NCBI RefSeq assembly: GCF_004402705.1
Contig: NZ_SOFM01000011.1
Span: 1 to 64,000 of the forward strand
Length of the DNA: 64,000 bases
Direction of reading: 5' to 3'
Source: Cryobacterium mannosilyticum
Lineage (GTDB): Bacteria; Actinomycetota; Actinomycetes; Actinomycetales; Microbacteriaceae
The notes beneath the pieces were generated by a model. That model ran no database searches, was not told where the DNA came from, and saw nothing but the letters and a program-made list of their open reading frames with translations. How positions within the stretch are numbered: position 1 is the first letter of the stretch; each line of letters begins with the position of its first letter. Below, in pieces: positions 16,948 through 25,730 of the stretch. A program made the translations under genes and the position numbers.

Positions 16948-18425
16948 CCGGGCTCTCGCTCACTCTGCGCAACGCACGCCTGCCCGGCAGTGACGGACGG
17001 GTCGACGTCACGGTCACCGACGGGGTGATCCGTCAGATCGGGTACCAGGGCAGGACGGCTCCCGGGCAGGAGAGCGTCGACCTCGGCGAGCGCTGGCTGA
17101 TCCCCGGCCTGTGGGACAACCACGTGCATTTCAGCCAGTGGGCGCAGACCGCCCGCCGCCTCGACCTGTCCGCCACGGCCAGTGCGACCGAGGCGGCCGG
17201 GCTCGTTCGCGAACGGGCCGGGGAGACACTGACGGGGGAGACCCTCGTCGGCTTCGGTTTCCGCGACGGCCTCTGGCCGGATGCCCCCGGCCGGGCCGTG
17301 CTCGACGCCGCCTCCGGCGACCTCCCCGTCGTGCTCGTCAGCGGCGACCTGCACAGTTGCTGGCTGAACTCCGCGGCGCTCGCCGCCCACGGCTTCCCCG
17401 ACCACCCCACCGGGCTGCTGCGCGAGGACGACGCCTTCGCCGTCGTCAATGCCCTCGGCACCGTGCCGGACACGGTGATGGACGGCTGGGTCGACACGGC
17501 GGCGCGCGCCGCGGCCGCCCGCGGCGTGGTCGGCATCGTGGAGATGGAGATGGCCTGGAACCCCGGTGACTGGCAACGCCGGATCGCGGCCGGGACCGAC
17601 ACGCTGAGGGTCGAGACCAGCGTCTACAGCCAGCACCTGGAGCAGGCCATCACGCTCGGCCTTCGCTCAGGAGCCGTGCTCGAGCGCACCGGCGGACTGG
17701 GCGTGATGGGGCCGTTCAAGGTCATCACGGACGGGTCGCTCAACACCCGCACCGCGTACTGTTTCGACGAGTATCCGGGGCTGGCGGGCCAACCCGGTGC
17801 GCACGGGCTGCTCACCGTGCCCCAGGACCGGCTCGTCGGCCTGATGCGCCGGGCGGCGGCGGGCGGCATCCGCCCCGCCGTGCACGCGATCGGCGACCGG
17901 GCCAACGCCCTGGCCCTCGACGCCTTCGCCGAGGTCGGCTGCGCGGGGAGCATCGAACACGCCCAACTGCTCCGCGCCGAGGATGTGGCCCGGTTCGCGG
18001 CCCTCGGCGTCGTCGCCAGCGTGCAGCCCGAGCATGCCCTCGACGACCGGGACGTCGCCGACCGCTACTGGGCCGGCCGCACGGGACGGGCCTTCGTGCT
18101 GAAGTCCCTGCTCGACGCGGGCGCCACCCTGGCTCTCGGCAGTGACGCCCCCGTCGCGCCACTGGATCCCTGGGTGACCATCGCGGCGGCGGTCGGGCGC
18201 ACCCGGGGAGGACGTGAGCCGTGGCAGCCGGGGCAGGCGATCTCCAGGCAGGCCGCGCTCGCCGCATCCGCCCGCGGCCGGCACGGGATCTCGATCGGCG
18301 ACGTGGCCGACCTGGTGGTCTGCGAGACCGACCCGTTCGTCGCATCCGTCGCCGACCTCCGGGTCATGCCCGTGGCCGCCACCCTGATCGCCGGAAGGTT
18401 CACGCACAACACCCTCCAGCCCTGA
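16944..18425 (+). CDS. Amidohydrolase (YtcJ-like, amidohydrolase 3 family)
   Basis: The 493-residue protein has the composite-domain start of metal-dependent hydrolases (LRNARLPGSDG), the GLWDNHVHFSQW metal motif (HxH at about residues 61-63), a later HAIGDRANALALDA segment, and LALGSDAPVAPLDPW near the C-terminal metal aspartate. YtcJ-type enzymes deacetylate or hydrolyse amides or cyclic amides; the substrate here cannot be named. The GTG start overlaps the PaiB-like stop codon by four bases, which indicates coupled translation. It is the last gene of the rpiB run; a short CCCG/CGGG hairpin with GGTTTT follows near 18483-18500 and may be a weak terminator. Confidence 0.87.
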   Translation: MTGLSLTLRNARLPGSDGRVDVTVTDGVIRQIGYQGRTAPGQESVDLGERWLIPGLWDNHVHFSQWAQTARRLDLSATASATEAAGLVRERAGETLTGETLVGFGFRDGLWPDAPGRAVLDAASGDLPVVLVSGDLHSCWLNSAALAAHGFPDHPTGLLREDDAFAVVNALGTVPDTVMDGWVDTAARAAAARGVVGIVEMEMAWNPGDWQRRIAAGTDTLRVETSVYSQHLEQAITLGLRSGAVLERTGGLGVMGPFKVITDGSLNTRTAYCFDEYPGLAGQPGAHGLLTVPQDRLVGLMRRAAAGGIRPAVHAIGDRANALALDAFAEVGCAGSIEHAQLLRAEDVARFAALGVVASVQPEHALDDRDVADRYWAGRTGRAFVLKSLLDAGATLALGSDAPVAPLDPWVTIAAAVGRTRGGREPWQPGQAISRQAALAASARGRHGISIGDVADLVVCETDPFVASVADLRVMPVAATLIAGRFTHNTLQP

Positions 18426-18589
18426 CCCTTCGATCCTGACCCGATAGCCCCGCCGACAGCCCTGGCCGTGTGCCTCAGGGACGCCCGCGTGCGGGGGTTT
18501 TCCCCCGAGGCGATCCGGTTGCCAGCCGGATGCCGCCGAGACGGCCCACCGGGAAGGCTGGATGCAGGCACACTGGCTGGAGGAAGAAC

Positions 18590-20017
18590 ATGAGCACCAC
18601 AGAAACAACAACATCCGCGACGATCGACGACCGGAGGGAGAACACCGTGCAGGACCCTGCTGTGCGGCGGGGCGGCTATCGGGCGCTGTGGCGCCGGGTG
18701 CCGCGGGAGCTCGGCTTCCTGCTGCCGACGCTGCCCATCGCCGTGGTCGGGCTCTCCCTGCTCAGCACCGTGTTCTTCACGGGTGCCGGCATGATCGCCA
18801 TCTTCGTCGGCCTGTTCATCGTCGTGCTGGCCCTCTACATCGCCCGGGGGTTCGGCATGTTCGAGCTTGCCCGGCTGCGCTGGGCCGGGCAGAACCCGAT
18901 CACGCCGCCACGCTGGGACCCGGCCGGCGAACCGGCAACGCCGCTCCGCACGGTGCTCGGCCCGCTCGTCAACGGGCACTACTGGCTCTACCTGTTGCAC
19001 GGCATGGTCGTGAACTTCATCGCGGGACTGGTCAGCTGGATCGTCACCGTGGTCTGGCTGTCGGTCGGGCTGGGCGGGATCAGCTACTGGTTCTGGGGCC
19101 GGTTCCTGGAGAACGGCAACGGGGTCAGGGTGCCGCTCTCCACGCTCGTGACCGACTGGATGCTGCAGGGCAACCCGCCGGCCATCGACCCGTTCGTCGC
19201 TGAGAGCCTGTTCCAGCTCATCCTGGGTGCGGCCTTCCTGGCCACCCTGCCCTTCATCACCCGGGGATTCACCGCGATGCACCAGTTCATCGCCCGGGGC
19301 TTGCTCGGCGCGTGGCGCTCCGAGGCTCTCCAGCGGGAGGTCGCCGACCTGAGCGCGTCTCGGGGGGCCGCCGTCTCCGCGGAGGACCGGTCGCTCCGCC
19401 GGCTCGAGCGCGACATCCACGACGGACCCCAGCAACGCCTGGTGCGCCTGCAGATGGACCTGGCCAGCGCCGAGCGCAAGCTCGAGACCGACCCGGCGGC
19501 CGCGCGCGGGCTGCTCGCCGAGGCCAGGCAGCAGGCGCACGACACCCTCGAGGAGCTGCGCGCGTTGTCCCGCGGCCTGGTCCCCCCGATCCTCCAGGAC
19601 CGCGGCCTGATCGCCGGCCTCGAATCGCTCGCCGCCCGAAGCACCATCCCCGTGCAACTCGAACTGACCGTCGACCCGGCGCTGCGGCTGCCATCCGAGA
19701 TCGAACGCAGCGCGTACTTCGCCGCGTCCGAACTGCTCACCAACGCCGCCAAGCATTCCGGGGCCACCGGCATCCGGCTGCACCTGGCGCTCCGCCGGGT
19801 GCCGGACGACGACACCACCTGGCTGGACCTCTGGGTGATCGATGACGGCGTGGGCGGCGCGGTCCCGACCGAGGCGCACGGCCTGCGCGGTCTCGACGAG
19901 CGCCTCCGCGGCCTGCGCGGGGTGCTGTCGATCGACAGCCCGGCGGGTGGTCCGACCGCGGTGGGGGCTCATATCCCCCTCACCGACACCGCGCCCAGCT
20001 CGATCGCCCTATCCTGA
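18590..20017 (+). CDS. Sensor histidine kinase (HisKA_3 type, membrane-bound)
   Basis: The 475-residue protein has four hydrophobic segments in residues 35-225, consistent with the actinobacterial putative-sensor domain, then the dimerisation/phosphoacceptor helix RRLERDIHDGPQQRL with His277, the N-box SELLTNAAKHS and the G-box DDGVGG...GLRGLDERLRGLRG. This is the NarL/DesK-type kinase class that pairs with LuxR-type regulators, and such a regulator follows four bases later. The ATG is preceded by AGGAAGAAC. The stimulus is unknown; with little extracytoplasmic sequence, sensing probably occurs in the membrane. Confidence 0.9.
   Translation: MSTTETTTSATIDDRRENTVQDPAVRRGGYRALWRRVPRELGFLLPTLPIAVVGLSLLSTVFFTGAGMIAIFVGLFIVVLALYIARGFGMFELARLRWAGQNPITPPRWDPAGEPATPLRTVLGPLVNGHYWLYLLHGMVVNFIAGLVSWIVTVVWLSVGLGGISYWFWGRFLENGNGVRVPLSTLVTDWMLQGNPPAIDPFVAESLFQLILGAAFLATLPFITRGFTAMHQFIARGLLGAWRSEALQREVADLSASRGAAVSAEDRSLRRLERDIHDGPQQRLVRLQMDLASAERKLETDPAAARGLLAEARQQAHDTLEELRALSRGLVPPILQDRGLIAGLESLAARSTIPVQLELTVDPALRLPSEIERSAYFAASELLTNAAKHSGATGIRLHLALRRVPDDDTTWLDLWVIDDGVGGAVPTEAHGLRGLDERLRGLRGVLSIDSPAGGPTAVGAHIPLTDTAPSSIALS
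20010..20015 (+). promoter_or_regulatory. Possible internal -10 box of the response-regulator gene
   Basis: TATCCT, six bases, then GTG at 20022, the same layout as the leaderless genes elsewhere in the window. It lies inside the last codons of the kinase gene and could give separate regulator expression. Confidence 0.4.
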
Positions 20018-20021
20018 ACAG

Positions 20022-20708
20022 GTGACCCAGTCTGCGAGCGTGACGGATGCCGCACCGGCGGCCGCCCCCTTGCGACTGGTGCTGGCCGAGGATTCGCTCC
20101 TGCTCCGGGAGGGGCTGATCCGGCTCTTCGATGAGGCCGGCTTCGTGACCGTCGCGTCCTACGGCGACGCCGACGCGCTGCTCGCCGAGGTCGACGCGTT
20201 GCGGCCGGACATCGCCGTGCTCGATGTGCGGATGCCGCCCACCTTCCGCGACGAGGGGGTGCGTGCAGCGCTGGAGCTGCGGCGAAGGCTGCCGTCGGTG
20301 GGCATCCTGCTGCTCAGCCAATACGTGGAGGGCACCTACGCCCATGAGCTGCTCGCGGCCGGGGAGGGCGGCATGGGCTACCTGCTCAAGGACCGGGTGG
20401 CGTCGCTGGACGACCTCACCGACGCGCTCACCCGGATCAGCGCCGGCGGCACCGTGCTCGACCCGCAGGTGGTGCGCGAGCTGCTGGGTCGCCGCACCGA
20501 CCCGCTCGCGGCGCTCACCCCGCGGGAACGCGACGTGCTCGCACTGATGGCCGAGGGCCGCACGAACGTGGGCATCGCCTCCGCCCTCGTGATCGGGGTC
20601 GGCGCGGTGGAGAAGAACGTCACCTCGATCTTCCAGAAGCTGCAGCTCGACGACTCCGGCTCGGACCACCGCCGGGTGCTCGCGGTGCTCGCCTTCCTCC
20701 GGCGCTGA
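20022..20708 (+). CDS. LuxR/NarL-type response regulator
   Basis: The 228-residue protein has a receiver domain with acidic pocket AEDS (Asp24), phosphoacceptor Asp68 in VLDVRMPP and the switch lysine in LLKD, followed by a LuxR-type helix-turn-helix (LTPRERDVLALMAEGRTN...VEKNVTSIFQKL). It is the partner of the kinase that ends five bases earlier. The GTG start has no Shine-Dalgarno sequence but has a TATCCT box six bases ahead. Target genes are unknown; neighbouring candidates are the kinase pair itself and the lactate dehydrogenase gene downstream. Confidence 0.92.
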   Translation: MTQSASVTDAAPAAAPLRLVLAEDSLLLREGLIRLFDEAGFVTVASYGDADALLAEVDALRPDIAVLDVRMPPTFRDEGVRAALELRRRLPSVGILLLSQYVEGTYAHELLAAGEGGMGYLLKDRVASLDDLTDALTRISAGGTVLDPQVVRELLGRRTDPLAALTPRERDVLALMAEGRTNVGIASALVIGVGAVEKNVTSIFQKLQLDDSGSDHRRVLAVLAFLRR

Positions 20709-20728
20709 GCCCCTCGCCCGTCCCGCGA

Positions 20729-20768
20729 GTCGCACCCCCGTGTGTCGCACCCGGGTGTCGCATCCCGG
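20729..20768. repeat. Three short GTCGCAYCC direct repeats upstream of ldh
   Basis: GTCGCACCC, GTCGCACCC and GTCGCATCC follow each other at 13-16 bp spacing in the 106-bp gap between the response regulator and ldh. They could be protein-binding half sites but this is unproven. Confidence 0.45.
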
Positions 20769-20814
20769 AGTAGTTCGGAACATGGATGCCGGGCCGAGGG
20801 GGGAGGATAGGAAC

Positions 20815-21792
20815 ATGAGCGCAATCGAGAATTCCAAGCTGGCCATCATCGGGGCGGGTGCCGTGGGCACCTCCCTCGCCTACGCCTCCCTGATCCGCCA
20901 GTCCGCGCGCGAGGTTGTGCTCTACGACATCAACGAGGCCAAGGTCGAGGCCGAGGTGCTCGACCTCGCCCACGGCACCCAGTTCACCGGCGCATCCTGC
21001 GTGTCGGGCGGGTCGGACCTGGACGCGATCGCGGGCGCCAACATGGTCGTGATCACGGCCGGCGCCCGGCAGCATCCGGGCCAGTCCCGCCTCGATATGG
21101 CCGGGGTCAACGTGGGAATCCTGCGCGAACTGATGCCCAAGCTCGTCGAGCGCGCCCCGGATGCCGTGTTCATGATCGTCACCAACCCCTGCGACATTCT
21201 CACCTACGCGGCCCTGCACTTCAGCGGGCTTCCGTCGGCCCGCGTCTTCGGCTCCGGAACCGTGCTCGACTCCTCACGGCTGCGCTGGTTGCTCGCCCAC
21301 CGGGTCGACGTCGCGATCGCGAACGTGCACGCCGTGATCGTCGGTGAGCACGGCGACTCGGAGTTCCCGCTCTGGTCCCAGGCCAGGGTCGGCCCGATCT
21401 CGCTCGCCCAGTGGGTGGCGGACGATATCTCACCCGTCACGAACGGGCGCGCGAAGTTCTCGGAGGCCGAGTTCGAGGCCATCACCGAGGACGTCAAGAC
21501 CGCGGCGTACCGGGTCATCGCCGGAAAGGGTGCCACCAACTACGCGATCGGTCTCTCCGGGGCCCGAATCGTGGAGGCGGTGCTGCGTGACGAGGGCGCC
21601 GTGCTTCCGGTCAGCTCGGTGCTGACCGGGTACCGCGGCGTGAGCAAGGTGGCGCTGTCGGTGCCGACCGTGGTCAACGCCGATGGCGTGTCCCGGGTGA
21701 TCGAGGTGCCGTTCTCCGACTCTGAGCAGACCCTGTTCCAGCACTCGGCCGACACCCTCCGGGCGACCCTGGACCGGCTCGGACTGGACTGA
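20815..21792 (+). CDS. ldh: L-lactate dehydrogenase
   Basis: The 325-residue enzyme has the NAD-binding opening KLAIIGAGAVGTSLAYA with Asp in LYDIN, the substrate loop AGARQHPGQSRLDM, where Gln marks lactate rather than malate dehydrogenase, the DP-type TNPCDI segment, and catalytic GEHGDSEFP (His). It reduces pyruvate to lactate with NADH in the cytoplasm. The ATG at 20815 follows GGGAGGA at eight bases. The gap upstream contains three GTCGCAYCC repeats. The convergent nucleotidase-like gene begins only 16 bp past its stop, with no obvious terminator between. Confidence 0.94.
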   Translation: MSAIENSKLAIIGAGAVGTSLAYASLIRQSAREVVLYDINEAKVEAEVLDLAHGTQFTGASCVSGGSDLDAIAGANMVVITAGARQHPGQSRLDMAGVNVGILRELMPKLVERAPDAVFMIVTNPCDILTYAALHFSGLPSARVFGSGTVLDSSRLRWLLAHRVDVAIANVHAVIVGEHGDSEFPLWSQARVGPISLAQWVADDISPVTNGRAKFSEAEFEAITEDVKTAAYRVIAGKGATNYAIGLSGARIVEAVLRDEGAVLPVSSVLTGYRGVSKVALSVPTVVNADGVSRVIEVPFSDSEQTLFQHSADTLRATLDRLGLD

Positions 21793-21808
21793 GCCCGGCG
21801 CATCCGTC

Positions 21809-23641
21809 TCAACCGGTGATCTGCACCGGCGCACCATTGGAAACGAGCGCCCAATCGACGCGTGCGAACGTTGCTGGTTCCACCACCTGCGCCCGGGTGA
21901 CCCAGTCGATGATCAGCTGTCGGATCTCCTGCTGGGCGTTGTGCACCACCGGTGCGGTCGTGACCCCGGGGAAAGCGCCGCCGCCGGACTGCCGGTAGTT
22001 GTTGATGGCGATGACGAATTGCGCCGCGGCGTCGATCGGAGCGCCGTCGTAGGCGAGGTCGGCGATCCTCGAGCCGGGGTCCCTGGCGACGTCGATAGTG
22101 TAGCTGAGGGATGCGTCGAGGCCGCCCATCACGTCGTAGTTGTAGTCCGGCGTGCCGGTCGGCGCCACGGCGGTGACCGCGTTCGTGAGCTGGTCCGGCG
22201 TGAACGGCCCCGCCCCGACGACCTGTCTGAAGTACTGGGCCGACTTTTCGAGGTAGGCCTTCACCTGGGCGCCGGTGAAAACGATGCCGAGGAGGGTGTT
22301 ATCGAAGCTGTACAGTCCGGCCACGTCGCGAACGGTCACCTCGCCGGCGGGGATCGCGGCCTCCCGATTGAACGGGGCCGCGATCGACAGGATCGGCAGG
22401 CCGGCCTGCGGGGTCCCGGCGATCGCCGCGCGCACCGCCTGCCCCTGCACGAGATTGATGAAGTCCAGCGCCGCGGTGTCCTCGTAGCGCGCGGTGGCGC
22501 ACGACATCGCCTCGGTGCAGCTGCCGATGACTGAGTTGACGTACCCGACGACCGTGTCGTGGTCGGCGCGGAGCAGGTCGGCCACCTTCGGGTCCTCCGG
22601 GACGGTGTTGCTGTTGAGCACGCTGGATCCGGCGCTCTCCACCTCCCAGCGGCCCCGGCGCTTGACCAGTGACAGTTCGATCAGGGACAGCCGCATGCCC
22701 CAGCGCAGCGGCTCCGTCAGAATCACGGTGCGACCGGTCTGCGCGTTGACGACTCGCCGCTCCGGAATCTCCTGGTGGGCATGACCGACCAGGATCGCGT
22801 CGATCCCGGGAACCTGCTCGGCCACCAGGGTCGCCGCGTTCTCGGGGTAGGGGAGGGCGTCGCCGTACGACGACGAGGTCGTGGCGCCGGAGTGCGCGGC
22901 CACGATGACGACATCCGCCCCCGCGGCACGCAGGCGCGGCACCCAGACGGCGGCCTGCTCGACGAGGCCGGGGAAGGTCAGCCGGCCCTCGACGTTCGCC
23001 TTGTCCCAGATGGCGATCCCCGGATTGGTCAGGCCGAGGATGCCCACCTTGATCGGCTTCTCACCGGCCGGCTGGATCGTCTTGATGACGTAGGGCGCGA
23101 AGGCAGGCAGCCCGGTCGCCGCGTCCAGGGCGTTCGCCCCGAGCAGCGGAAAGTCGAGCTGGTCGGCGAAGGTCCGGAGCAAGGGGATGCCGTAGTTGAA
23201 CTCGTGATTGCCCAGGGCTGCGGCGTCGTAGCCGATGTAGTTCATCGCCGCGGCCATCGGGTGCAGGTGACCGTCGGTGATCGGCGCGATGCGCGCGAAA
23301 TAGTAGGCCAGGGGAGTGCCTTGAATCGTGTCGCCGGCGTCGATCATCAGCGTGTTCTCGCGTCCGCGCTGCACGCGCACCGCCTCGACGAGCGTGGCCA
23401 CCTTGGCCAGGCCGATGTCGTTCCGAGCCGAGTCGTCGTATTCGGTGTTCTGGAAGTAGTTCCAGTTGAAGACGCAGCCGTGCAGGTCGGTCGTGCCCAT
23501 GATCGTCAGGGAGACGGGGTCTCCCGGCCGATGCCCGCCCCCGCGCTCTGCCGCCTGGGCCGGGGTCATGCCGGCGGCGGTCAGCACGCTCACCGCCGCG
23601 AAACTGCCCAGCACGTTGCGTCGAGTCAGTTGGATTGGCAC
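21809..23641 (-). CDS. Secreted 5'-nucleotidase / 2',3'-cyclic phosphodiesterase-type metallophosphoesterase
   Basis: The protein has a twin-arginine export signal (LTRRNVLGSF, hydrophobic stretch, AQA cleavage site at about residue 30), then the two-metal phosphoesterase motifs: TTDLHG, DAGD, GNHEFNYG, AAHSG and GHAHQE. A C-terminal 5'-nucleotidase domain follows, with the FNRE and YSFDN substrate-stacking regions and NNYR. It should hydrolyse extracellular nucleotides to recover phosphate and nucleosides. GTG at 23641 is chosen because GGGGAG lies five bases ahead and it leaves a short n-region before the twin arginines; the frame is open to 23689. The 168-bp upstream gap holds a divergent small gene's leader and a 17-bp tandem repeat. 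Confidence 0.9.
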   Translation of the reverse strand: MPIQLTRRNVLGSFAAVSVLTAAGMTPAQAAERGGGHRPGDPVSLTIMGTTDLHGCVFNWNYFQNTEYDDSARNDIGLAKVATLVEAVRVQRGRENTLMIDAGDTIQGTPLAYYFARIAPITDGHLHPMAAAMNYIGYDAAALGNHEFNYGIPLLRTFADQLDFPLLGANALDAATGLPAFAPYVIKTIQPAGEKPIKVGILGLTNPGIAIWDKANVEGRLTFPGLVEQAAVWVPRLRAAGADVVIVAAHSGATTSSSYGDALPYPENAATLVAEQVPGIDAILVGHAHQEIPERRVVNAQTGRTVILTEPLRWGMRLSLIELSLVKRRGRWEVESAGSSVLNSNTVPEDPKVADLLRADHDTVVGYVNSVIGSCTEAMSCATARYEDTAALDFINLVQGQAVRAAIAGTPQAGLPILSIAAPFNREAAIPAGEVTVRDVAGLYSFDNTLLGIVFTGAQVKAYLEKSAQYFRQVVGAGPFTPDQLTNAVTAVAPTGTPDYNYDVMGGLDASLSYTIDVARDPGSRIADLAYDGAPIDAAAQFVIAINNYRQSGGGAFPGVTTAPVVHNAQQEIRQLIIDWVTRAQVVEPATFARVDWALVSNGAPVQITG

Positions 23642-23796
23642 ATTCACTCCCCAGGCGTACCTCTCGAGAGAGGCGTTGTGAGGCAGCAACCAACCCCACC
23701 GGCCACGCTAGACCCGTGCGAGAATCCCTGTCAATCAATCCGGATTCGCACGGGGCGTGGGCTGTCGCAATTCGGATGCTGCGTCTAACCTGCCAA

Positions 23797-23833
23797 TGAG
23801 GTCTGCAAATCACTGAGGTCTGCAAATCACTGA
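23797..23833. repeat. 17-bp tandem repeat
   Basis: TGAGGTCTGCAAATCAC occurs twice head to tail (23797-23813 and 23814-23830) with a partial third start. A six-codon ATG reading frame (MRSANH) starts at 23796 and stops at the repeat boundary. Confidence 0.8.
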
Positions 23834-23857
23834 CGGCATCGCGAAGGGGAGGATCAG

Positions 23858-24058
23858 ATGGCGACGGACGGTCGGGCACGGGTGATCGTGCGGGACGGGC
23901 CATGGGGCTTTGTTTTCCTGTTGGCCTATATCGGGGCGGCCATCTACTTCATCTCCCTCTCGACGGGCACGTTCTGGGGCGTCATCCTGGGTCTGCTCCA
24001 GGCCATCGTCTGGCCGGTCTACGTCGTCTACCACGTGTTGCTCCTGATCGGCGCCTGA
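23858..24058 (+). CDS. Small membrane protein of unknown function
   Basis: A 66-residue protein with a polar N-terminus and two hydrophobic segments (about residues 17-35 and 40-63), predicted to be a hairpin in the membrane. The ATG is preceded by GGGGAGGATCAG, a strong ribosome-binding site, which supports it as a real gene despite its size. Small two-helix proteins of this kind are common next to metabolic genes in actinobacteria; no function can be stated. It precedes the dienelactone-hydrolase-like gene by 47 bp on the same strand and may be co-transcribed. Confidence 0.7.
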   Translation: MATDGRARVIVRDGPWGFVFLLAYIGAAIYFISLSTGTFWGVILGLLQAIVWPVYVVYHVLLLIGA

Positions 24059-24105
24059 GACAGCGGAGCCAAGCCTGATCACGCAGAGCCAGAAAGGACT
24101 CGGCC

Positions 24106-24687
24106 ATGACTCAACTCCTCCTGTTCCACCACGCCCAGGGATTGACTCCGGGGATCACCGCGTTCGCCGACCGGCTGCGCGCCGACGGCCATGACGTGCA
24201 CACGCCCGACCTGTTCGACGGCCGCACATTCGACAGCATTGAAGCCGGCATGGCCTACGTCGGAGAACTGGGGTTCGGCGAGGTCATGGAACGCGGAACC
24301 CGGGCCGCCGACGCCGTCGGCGACAACCTCGTCTTCGCCGGCTTCTCGCTGGGCGTGGTGCCGGCCCAGATGCTCGCCCAGACCCGCCCGGGCGCCCTGG
24401 GCGCCGTGTTGTGCTACTCCTGTGTGCCTGTGTCCGAATTCGGCGGGGCCTGGCCGGTCGACGTTCCGGTGCAGATCCACGGCATGGATGCCGACCCCTA
24501 CTTCGTCGACGAGGGCGACATAGACGCGGCCCGGGCCATCGTCGCCTCCGCTCCGAGTGCCGAGCTGTTCCTCTACCCAGGCGATCAGCACTACTTCGCC
24601 GACAACTCCCTGCCCTCCTACGACGCGGATGCCACCGAACTCCTGCTGCGCCGGGTCATCGATTTCCTGGGCCGGATTCGCGGGTAG
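24106..24687 (+). CDS. Dienelactone hydrolase family protein
   Basis: The 193-residue alpha/beta hydrolase keeps the dienelactone-hydrolase outline: LLLFHHAQGLTPG at the N-terminus, the nucleophile elbow FAGFSLGVVPAQ (Ser in G-x-S-x-G; family members often have Cys here), an acid in GMDADPYF, and the catalytic His in GDQHYFAD. Members hydrolyse small esters or lactones; aromatic degradation genes are absent from the neighbourhood, so a true dienelactone substrate is doubtful. AGAAAGGA precedes the ATG. It is followed by the convergent VOC remnant. Confidence 0.87.
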   Translation: MTQLLLFHHAQGLTPGITAFADRLRADGHDVHTPDLFDGRTFDSIEAGMAYVGELGFGEVMERGTRAADAVGDNLVFAGFSLGVVPAQMLAQTRPGALGAVLCYSCVPVSEFGGAWPVDVPVQIHGMDADPYFVDEGDIDAARAIVASAPSAELFLYPGDQHYFADNSLPSYDADATELLLRRVIDFLGRIRG

Positions 24688-24721
24688 CCGACTCGGTTCA
24701 GGGCAGCCGGGCGCCGACTGG

Positions 24722-24925
24722 TCATTGGCTGGTGGGCGGTTGCCAGAGCTCTACCTTGTTTCCTTCCGGATCGATGACCCAGGCGAACTTCCCGTACTCG
24801 GAATCGCCTGTGTTCTCCTGAACGTCTGGGTTCTCCAGAACGTTGCAGCCTTCTTCGCGCAGGGCCTCAACCAGGGCATCGAGATCCTCGACCCGGTAGT
24901 TGACCATGAACGAAAGTCGGGGACA
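24722..24925 (-). pseudogene. Remnant of a VOC (glyoxalase-like) protein
   Basis: About 65 residues resemble only the C-terminal module of glyoxalase/bleomycin-resistance proteins: MVNYRVEDLDALVEAL, then GKFAWVIDPEGNKVELWQPP ending at a natural stop. The N-terminal module and start codon are missing; upstream in frame there is unrelated sequence that runs directly into the end of the YigZ gene. A full protein of this type is normally 120-140 residues. The best reading is a deletion that fused the end of a VOC gene to the yigZ 3' side. It might still be expressed as a short product, but nothing supports that. Confidence 0.7.
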
Positions 24926-24933
24926 TGACCGTT

Positions 24934-25611
24934 CTAGGTGCCGCCCGCAATCGCGGCGGGATACGCGACGTCGACCCATTCCTGGCCGAGGGATTCCAGC
25001 TGCGCGCTTCCGGCCGTGACGCCGGCGACGACCGCGGCGAGTAGCGCAGCGTCGTCGTGCGCAATCCGCAGCACCGCGTCCTCCCCGTAGTCCGTACCCA
25101 GGATGAGCACTCCGCGCTGGCGCAACTCGGCCTCGATTCGACCGGCATCCGTGTGGGACAAAGCGAGCGTGAACAGTTCACGGCGTGCACGCTGCACGAC
25201 CAACCCGCGGAACCGGGACTCGTCGATCGTGGTCAGAACGGCATCCGAGTAGGCGCGCACGAGGCCGCCGGCACCGAGAAGGGTGCCACCGAAGTAGCGG
25301 CTGACGACGGCCGTGCAATCGACGAAGCCGCGCCCGGACAGCGCCTCGAGCATCGGCCGGCCCGCAGTCCCTGACGGTTCTCCGTCGTCATTGGCCCGGC
25401 GCACCTGATCGGGAGTGCCGGTCGGACCCAGCACGAATGCCGAGCAGTGGTGGCGTGCGCTCCAATGTTCCTTGCGCGCCTCGTCGACCGCAGCACGCGC
25501 GGCATCCTCGGTCTCGGTTCTGACCAGGCGGCAGAGGAACCTGGATCGCTTCACTTCGATCTCGGTGTCAACGCGGTTGCCGACGCCGCCGTGCAAGGTG
25601 AGATCAGGCAT
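24934..25611 (-). CDS. YigZ/IMPACT family protein
   Basis: The 225-residue protein has the conserved IMPACT core: EVKRSRFLCRL, HHCSAFVLG, RANDDGEPSGTAGRPMLEAL and VVSRYFGGTLLGAGGLVRAYSDA, followed by the small C-terminal DUF1949-like domain. Relatives include eukaryotic IMPACT, a Gcn2 regulator, and bacterial YigZ, whose function is not settled. The minus strand reads GAGACT, six bases, ATG, which again suggests a leaderless start. Its stop codon lies within nine bases of the VOC remnant, marking the deletion junction. Confidence 0.88.
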   Translation of the reverse strand: MPDLTLHGGVGNRVDTEIEVKRSRFLCRLVRTETEDAARAAVDEARKEHWSARHHCSAFVLGPTGTPDQVRRANDDGEPSGTAGRPMLEALSGRGFVDCTAVVSRYFGGTLLGAGGLVRAYSDAVLTTIDESRFRGLVVQRARRELFTLALSHTDAGRIEAELRQRGVLILGTDYGEDAVLRIAHDDAALLAAVVAGVTAGSAQLESLGQEWVDVAYPAAIAGGT

Positions 25612-25730
25612 ACGCCTAGTCTCCCGCGTTATCGCATGGTGCGTTTCAGACGGAAGGGGCGAAAACCGACCGCGCGGAGCCGGACCTGCGGTGCTTTACT
25701 GACATGAGGAAATCTCAGAGGAGGTGCATG

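Noticed and set aside
18483..18500. Terminator after the amidohydrolase
   Set aside because: CCCG-CGTG-CGGG followed by GGTTTT is only a four-pair stem, so it was noted in the gene entry but not listed as a feature.
20709..20814. A Rex (NADH-responsive) operator before ldh
   Set aside because: No TTGTGNNNNNNNNCACAA-like palindrome is present; only the GTCGCAYCC repeats were seen.
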